DNA of 11,234 nt, taken from the NCBI GenBank assembly GCA_021780585.1, contig JAJXYM010000318.1:1-11234 (forward strand), written 5' to 3'. This DNA is from Deltaproteobacteria bacterium. Its GTDB lineage: Bacteria > Desulfobacterota > Binatia > Binatales > Binataceae. The position numbers and the translations under genes are program-made. The notes beneath the pieces were generated by a model. It ran no database searches. It was not told the DNA's origin and was given only the letters and a program-made list of their open reading frames with translations. The first letter of the stretch is position 1, and each line of letters begins with the position of its first letter. Shown in pieces: positions 7,889 to 11,234 of this stretch.

Positions 7889-9081
7889 AGGACGCTGTCT
7901 AAAACCCGGCCGACATCAGCGATGCGGTCCTTGATTGACTGCGCTGTATTTGCCTTCGCCGTCAGCAATGGGAGGTCTGTCTGCAACAGTTCGCTAATCT
8001 TGGACCGAATCTGGTCACGCCTCTGAACTAGCTCGTCAATCTTGGCTTGACGACGATAGAGCGCAACCATGTTAGCGTCGTACAGCGCTATCGATATGCG
8101 CCTTGTACCTTTCTCAGACGCCGGTAGTAGAAATGCCTCGCCATCGTAAATCCTATGGCATGCCTCGATAGCTCTAACAAAAGCTTGGCGGGAGTCTCTA
8201 AGCGAATCGTCTGTAGCATTCTGATTTCTCGCCATGCAGCGGTCCAAGATGCTGCGCATCGAGCCGCGAATGTCGTCATCATTCAAAAGCGCAAAGAATC
8301 GCAGAACGACTTGACAGTCCGCCATTGTGCGGTAGAGCCGGTTTTTCTGTCGTTCAGGATTCTCATAATACTCATTGAGATCTGTCTCAGTATATCGAGG
8401 TATATTGAAGACTCGACAGAATGTATCGTTGCGCGCAAGTTCCACGATCATGTCATTGAAGCGACCTTGAAACAGACTATTACGGATTTCCTGAGGGTTG
8501 AGGGGGCGACCTCCAGTGTTCAGGCGCTCAAACACCAAGCGCCGGACGACATACGGATCGCTTTCGTCACCCCGAGTCTCGTGCAGCAGAACGATAGCGC
8601 TCAGGGACGCTCGGTCGAGACCCCGTCGCACCTTCGGCGGTAGCGCCTTGTAGCGTCGGCCAGAAAGGTACGTGAGCTTCTCCAAGCCTGTAAGAGCGAA
8701 ATCGTTTTCGAGGTACTGATGGACGGCGTTGAGTCGCTGTTGACCATCCATGACCTCGTATCGAGCTAACTCGCTCTCGTACAGGAAGATGGGAGGAATT
8801 GGGATATTGAGTAGAAGAGATTCTATGAGAAGAGACTTTTGCTTCGCTGACCAGCGCAGGCGTCTTTGGTACTCGGGTCGGAGGTTAAGTACCTCTCGGT
8901 TGTTTATTAGATCGCGGATCTGCGGGAGAAAATAATTGTTGGACTGATAGATGACGCGAAAAGAAGCGTCAGAATAGGCTGCTTCGATGTCGTGATCGCT
9001 GAGGATGCGCTCGCTGGGTTCTTCAATCTCTGCCTCAGCGAGTTCGTCGAATGTTTCCTGCGCAAGTGGTTCTTCCGTCAT
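7885..9081 (-). CDS. DUF262 (GmrSD N-terminal/ParB-like) protein
   Basis: A 398-residue protein with a full DUF262 domain, the ParB/sulfiredoxin-like nucleotide-binding fold found in GmrS/GmrSD, SspE and related defence proteins. Key motifs are RPEYQRRLRWS (residues 68-78), IPIPPIFLYE (93-102), the signature DGQQR (112-116), FERLNTGGRPL (184-194) and EIRNSLF (198-204). The C-terminal 190 residues are helical, with a possible coiled coil at about 350-398. There is no DUF1524/HNH nuclease motif, so this is a stand-alone sensor or switch rather than a GmrSD-type fused restriction enzyme. The N-terminal 30 residues are acidic. The ATG has GAGAGG six bases upstream. It is the first gene of a two-gene operon with the HEPN protein, which suggests it controls or triggers that protein, or neutralises it. 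Confidence 0.9.
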   Translation of the reverse strand: MTEEPLAQETFDELAEAEIEEPSERILSDHDIEAAYSDASFRVIYQSNNYFLPQIRDLINNREVLNLRPEYQRRLRWSAKQKSLLIESLLLNIPIPPIFLYESELARYEVMDGQQRLNAVHQYLENDFALTGLEKLTYLSGRRYKALPPKVRRGLDRASLSAIVLLHETRGDESDPYVVRRLVFERLNTGGRPLNPQEIRNSLFQGRFNDMIVELARNDTFCRVFNIPRYTETDLNEYYENPERQKNRLYRTMADCQVVLRFFALLNDDDIRGSMRSILDRCMARNQNATDDSLRDSRQAFVRAIEACHRIYDGEAFLLPASEKGTRRISIALYDANMVALYRRQAKIDELVQRRDQIRSKISELLQTDLPLLTAKANTAQSIKDRIADVGRVLDSVL

Positions 9082-9087
9082 TGTGGA

Positions 9088-9093
9088 CCTCTC
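9088..9093 (-). promoter_or_regulatory. Ribosome-binding site of the DUF262 gene
   Basis: GAGAGG on the minus strand, six bases before the ATG at 9081. It appears to be the only ribosome-binding site serving the two-gene operon. Confidence 0.6.
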
Positions 9094-9123
9094 TGGCTTT
9101 CCGCCCTCCGCGTGTTCCTCCTT

Positions 9124-9222
9124 CGGTGGGGAGCCAACGTTAGTAGAATGGTGTCGAGGCGTACCAATTCACCGTTCCATAAGGCGTTGGACTCGGATCG
9201 TCGGCAAGCTCACTCCCCACCG
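9124..9222. repeat. 10-base inverted repeat upstream of the DUF262 operon
   Basis: CGGTGGGGAG at 9124-9133 recurs as its exact reverse complement at 9213-9222, with 79 bases between. A second pair, GTAGAAT at 9143-9149 and ATTCTAC at 9223-9229, is also inverted but lies inside one arm and outside the other, so the two pairs do not nest into a single stem. The weak candidate promoter falls between the arms. Looping by a bound regulator is possible but unproven. Confidence 0.45.
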
Positions 9223-9414
9223 ATTCTACGCTCGTCGCGCTGCCGGGGAGAACCACAGGGTTAGGTTGGTTGGCGCGGGCCACGAGGTAGATTCTTAAGA
9301 AGAGGGCCAGTTTCAGGCGGTGATCTCGCGGCTCGAGCGCTCGACCTGCGCCTTACGGTGGACTGTCCAGTAACAGCCCCGTTCGTGCGTTGCTCTTGAC
9401 AAATGCGAACGATC

Positions 9415-9434
9415 CGGCCATTTGCCTATGGCCG
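9415..9434. repeat. Hairpin downstream of tRNA-Ala
   Basis: CGGCCAT (9415-9421) and ATGGCCG (9428-9434) form a perfect seven-pair stem with a six-base loop. It lies 25 bases beyond the tRNA 3' end in the direction of tRNA transcription. No T-run follows on the minus strand, so it is not a classical intrinsic terminator, but it could protect or help end the tRNA transcript. Confidence 0.45.
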
Positions 9435-9459
9435 AGAACGAGAAAACGCCTGATTTTAT

Positions 9460-9536
9460 TGGTGGAGCTGACGCGGATCGAACGCGCGACCTCCTGAATG
9501 CCATTCAGGCGCTCTCCCAAACTGAGCTACAGCCCC
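9460..9536 (-). tRNA. tRNA-Ala (anticodon GGC)
   Basis: A 77-base cloverleaf on the minus strand. The acceptor arm GGGGCTG pairs with CAGCTCC (one G-U), with discriminator A and an encoded CCA at 9460-9462. The D arm GCTC/GAGC is followed by anticodon stem CCTGA/TCAGG around loop ATGGCAT, giving anticodon GGC, which reads GCC and GCU alanine codons. The T arm GCGCG-TTCGATC-CGCGT has one G-U pair. All invariant positions looked for are present, so it should be functional. Its 3' end faces the DUF262/HEPN/integrase segment, the side on which tRNA-targeting elements insert. Confidence 0.96.
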
Positions 9537-9556
9537 ACCGTTGGGCGAGAATCATC

Positions 9557-9585
9557 AGCTAACCGGAACCGGCTGGCACAGTCAA
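9557..9585 (-). promoter_or_regulatory. Candidate promoter of tRNA-Ala
   Basis: On the minus strand TTGACT (9580-9585) is followed after 17 bases by TTAGCT (9557-9562), 20 bases before the mature tRNA 5' end. The -35 is good and the spacing ideal, but the -10 matches the consensus poorly. Confidence 0.35.
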
Positions 9586-9692
9586 CCCGCCCCCGCCATT
9601 TACGCACGGCAACGCCGGTCCCGGTCGAAGCCGCCGGACCGGAAGCGAAAAACGCCCCGATTATTGCGGCGCCAACCCGGCGCGACGCAACA

Positions 9693-10088
9693 TCAGGCCG
9701 CGCTCTGCCGCAGCTCGATTACGTTGCCGTCCGGATCCTGGATCCAGAGCTGCTGACCGACCATTCGCGCCGCTTCCGGCGTCATCCGCGAGCGCATCGC
9801 CGTGCCGTCAAGATAGGGAATGCCCAACTCGTCGAGTTTAGCGCGAGTCGCCGCGAAATCCTCGACCTCGATCGCCATATGCGGACCGGTCGGGTCGATG
9901 CCGTCGGGACGGCGGTCGCCGCCGATGATATGGAGCTGGTTGTCTCCGATCCCGTACCATTCGCCGGGAATCTTGATTTGCGGGCGAGGGATTTTCTTGA
10001 GGCCGACGATCTTCTCGTAAAAGTTCTTCGACTTTTCGACGTCGGTCACCCTGACCGCCACGTGGCTGAAACCGCGCGTCCCAAGCAT
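9693..10088 (-). CDS. VOC (glyoxalase/dioxygenase-fold) family protein
   Basis: A 131-residue single-domain protein of the vicinal oxygen chelate superfamily, whose members are metal-dependent enzymes (glyoxalase I, extradiol dioxygenases, isomerases, epimerases) or resistance proteins. Two beta-alpha-beta-beta-beta units are visible: GFSHVAVRVTDVEKSKNFYE at residues 6-25, and GPHMAIEVEDFAATRAKLDE at 68-87 with QDPDGNVIEL at 117-126. Candidate metal ligands His9, His53, His70 and Glu125 are all present, so the metal site looks intact. The substrate cannot be told. A strong GGAGAGGA ribosome-binding site precedes the ATG. It lies 132 bases downstream of the SDR gene on the same strand and may act in the same catabolic step set. 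Confidence 0.9.
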   Translation of the reverse strand: MLGTRGFSHVAVRVTDVEKSKNFYEKIVGLKKIPRPQIKIPGEWYGIGDNQLHIIGGDRRPDGIDPTGPHMAIEVEDFAATRAKLDELGIPYLDGTAMRSRMTPEAARMVGQQLWIQDPDGNVIELRQSAA

Positions 10089-10175
10089 ATTGTCCTCTCC
10101 ACCGCTGACGTTAGATGGCTCCGGCGAAGCCTTCCGTCCGGAGCGCCGTGATTCAATTTCTCTCTAGACCATTCG

Positions 10176-10206
10176 GGCGGCGACGCGCAAACGACCCGAC
10201 GCCGCC
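10176..10206 (-). terminator. GC-rich hairpin after the SDR gene
   Basis: GGCGGCG (10176-10182) and CGCCGCC (10200-10206) form a seven-pair stem with a 17-base loop, 14 bases past the SDR stop codon. No T-run follows, so intrinsic termination is doubtful. It may attenuate transcription into the VOC gene or stabilise the 3' end of the SDR message. Confidence 0.35.
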
Positions 10207-10220
10207 GCGCCGCGCAATCG

Positions 10221-11033
10221 TTAATGCACCTCGGCGCCGCCGGCGACATTGAGCGCGACCCCGGTGACGTTGCCCGCGCCCGCGAGATAAACCACCGCCT
10301 CGCCGATATCCTCGGGCGTCTGTTCGCGCCGCAGAAACGTCCCGTGACGCGAAATTTTTTCCAGATTGTCGCCCGCGCCGTCGCCCCATGCGCCGGCCGC
10401 TTTGTTGAGCACCTCGGTCCACATCGCGGTGCGCAGATACCCCGGACATACGGCGTTGACGCGGATATTGGACGGGCCGAGCTCCTCCGCCAGCGCCTGG
10501 GTGAAGGCGACCACCGCGAACTTGCTGGCGCAATACGCGGCCGCTCCGGCGCGTCCGGTCTTGCCCGCGATCGACGCGATATTGACGATCGCGCCGCCGC
10601 CCGCGCGCGCCAGATACGGGAGGCAGGCCTTGGCGCACAGAAACGGACCTTTCGCGTTCACCGCCATCACGCGGTCCCATTGCGCCTCCGAAAAATCCGC
10701 GACCATCCCGATCGCGATAATCCCCGCGTTGTTCACCAGGATATCGACGCCGCCGAGCGCGTCCGCCGCTTCCCGCGCCATCCGCTTGCAGTCGTCGAAG
10801 CGGGTCACGTCGGCGAGGATTGGCGCGGCCTTGACGCCGAGCGATTTCACCTCCGCGACCGTCCGCGCCAGCTCGGCCTGCGCGGCCAGATTGTAGGTCA
10901 GCGCCGGGTCGGCGGGATCGCCCAGATCGACCAGCGCGACATTGGCGCCCGCTTGCGCCAGTTTGAGCGCGATTCCCCTGCCGATACCGCGCGCGGCGCC
11001 CGTCACGATCGCGTTTTTGCCCTTGATCTCCAT
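10221..11033 (-). CDS. Short-chain dehydrogenase/reductase (SDR), classical type
   Basis: A 270-residue cytoplasmic NAD(P)-dependent oxidoreductase with the full classical SDR set: TGAARGIG cofactor loop (residues 11-18), Asp36 at the end of beta-2 (VALVDL), which favours NAD over NADP, DV at 75-76, NNAG at 101-104, catalytic Ser154 (NIASIAG), Tyr167 and Lys171 (YCASK), and PG near 198. The C-terminal VTGVALNVAGGAEVH is typical of 3-oxoacyl-ACP-reductase/diol-dehydrogenase-like SDRs. An insert after residue 39 (DPADPALTYNLA) adds to the beta-2 loop. The substrate is unknown. I chose the ATG at 11031-11033, where the family's N-terminus MEIKGKNAIV begins; the frame is open for 22 more codons upstream but those do not look like SDR sequence. 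GGGGAA lies about nine bases before it. Confidence 0.93.
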   Translation of the reverse strand: MEIKGKNAIVTGAARGIGRGIALKLAQAGANVALVDLGDPADPALTYNLAAQAELARTVAEVKSLGVKAAPILADVTRFDDCKRMAREAADALGGVDILVNNAGIIAIGMVADFSEAQWDRVMAVNAKGPFLCAKACLPYLARAGGGAIVNIASIAGKTGRAGAAAYCASKFAVVAFTQALAEELGPSNIRVNAVCPGYLRTAMWTEVLNKAAGAWGDGAGDNLEKISRHGTFLRREQTPEDIGEAVVYLAGAGNVTGVALNVAGGAEVH

Positions 11034-11234
11034 CGCGTCGATTCCCCGTGCGGCAAATCCGCCGCTGGTCGGAACGTAGCATGGCCGCCGCCCGCGCAAC
11101 CATCGGCGCGACGCCGCCCGCCGCGCCGACCCGCTGTTACAGAAGCCGCGGGCGTGGCAAAATTCCCTCGCTCCCCTTCGAAGTGCGCGTCGTGGACGCG
11201 AGGCCTGATGCCGGCGGAGGAGCGGTGGGGCGGG
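11034..11234. other. Right edge, no supported gene
   Basis: Very GC-rich sequence upstream of the SDR gene. I see no coding frame with recognisable content and no clear promoter; the SDR promoter should lie here. Confidence 0.4.

Larger units (their letters stand above)
9094..9459. other. Intergenic region between the tRNA and the DUF262 operon
   Basis: No gene is supported. This stretch must hold the operon's promoter on the minus strand. The best candidate is TTGGTA, 16 bases, TACTAA, reading leftwards from about 9167 to 9140, and it is weak. The stretch also holds a 10-base inverted repeat (9124-9133 and 9213-9222) and a hairpin at 9415-9434, listed separately. Confidence 0.5.

Noticed and set aside
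9115..9123. Perfect AAGGAGGAA ribosome-binding sequence on the minus strand
   Set aside because: No ATG, GTG or TTG lies within the usual distance downstream, and it is 33 bases from the DUF262 start, so it probably does not initiate a protein.
9396..9401. TTGACA -35 box on the plus strand near the tRNA
   Set aside because: The matching -10 position reads CATTTG and no plus-strand gene follows; the tRNA is on the other strand.
9498..10151. Long plus-strand open frame opposite the VOC gene
   Set aside because: It is antisense to a recognisable VOC domain and also crosses the tRNA; the translation is Arg-rich and without motifs.
10153..11103. Second minus-strand frame of 316 codons over the SDR gene
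   Set aside because: It is Arg/Gly-rich frame-shifted shadow sequence of the SDR, common in very GC-rich genes.
1..11234. CRISPR array, insertion sequence with terminal repeats, or rRNA
   Set aside because: I saw no regularly spaced direct repeats, no transposase motifs and no rRNA sequence.

Overview
The window looks like chromosomal DNA from a high-GC, Gram-negative environmental bacterium. The evidence is GC-rich coding sequence, Shine-Dalgarno sites before several genes, two exported proteins (one probably an outer-membrane barrel) and a bacterial tRNA with an encoded CCA end. The sequence alone does not give the taxon. Proteobacteria, Acidobacteria and Binatota-like lineages would all fit, and the disrupted genes may in part reflect a draft or metagenome assembly.

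Layout. Positions 143-907 (+) encode an HhH-type DNA-glycosylase-like protein. Positions 980-1744 (-) encode a DUF4239/bestrophin-like membrane protein, divergent from a BASS-family transporter (1833-2770, +) that carries one apparent frameshift. Next come a secreted SYLF-domain protein (2824-3399, +) and, convergent with it, a polyphosphate kinase 2 (3534-4325, -). Positions 4326-4939 hold no confident gene. Positions 4940-5723 are a decayed C-terminal remnant of a GH63/MGH1-like glucosidase with at least two frame changes and two stop codons. A probable outer-membrane protein (5826-6701, +) follows.

Positions 6771-9536 look like an accessory segment. It begins with the C-terminal stub of a tyrosine recombinase, continues with a tightly coupled minus-strand pair (DUF262 protein, then a MAE_28990/MAE_18760-like HEPN protein with an RX4H motif), and ends at a tRNA-Ala(GGC) whose 3' end faces the segment. 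The pair is AT-richer than its surroundings. I read it as a probable anti-phage or toxin-type module on the remains of a tRNA-associated island.

To the right of the tRNA the DNA becomes visibly GC-richer and orderly: a VOC/glyoxalase-fold protein (9693-10088, -) lies downstream of a short-chain dehydrogenase (10221-11033, -), probably a small metabolic cluster. The contrast between the gene-decay-rich left side and the orderly right side suggests the tRNA marks an island edge, but I found no attachment-site repeat to prove it.
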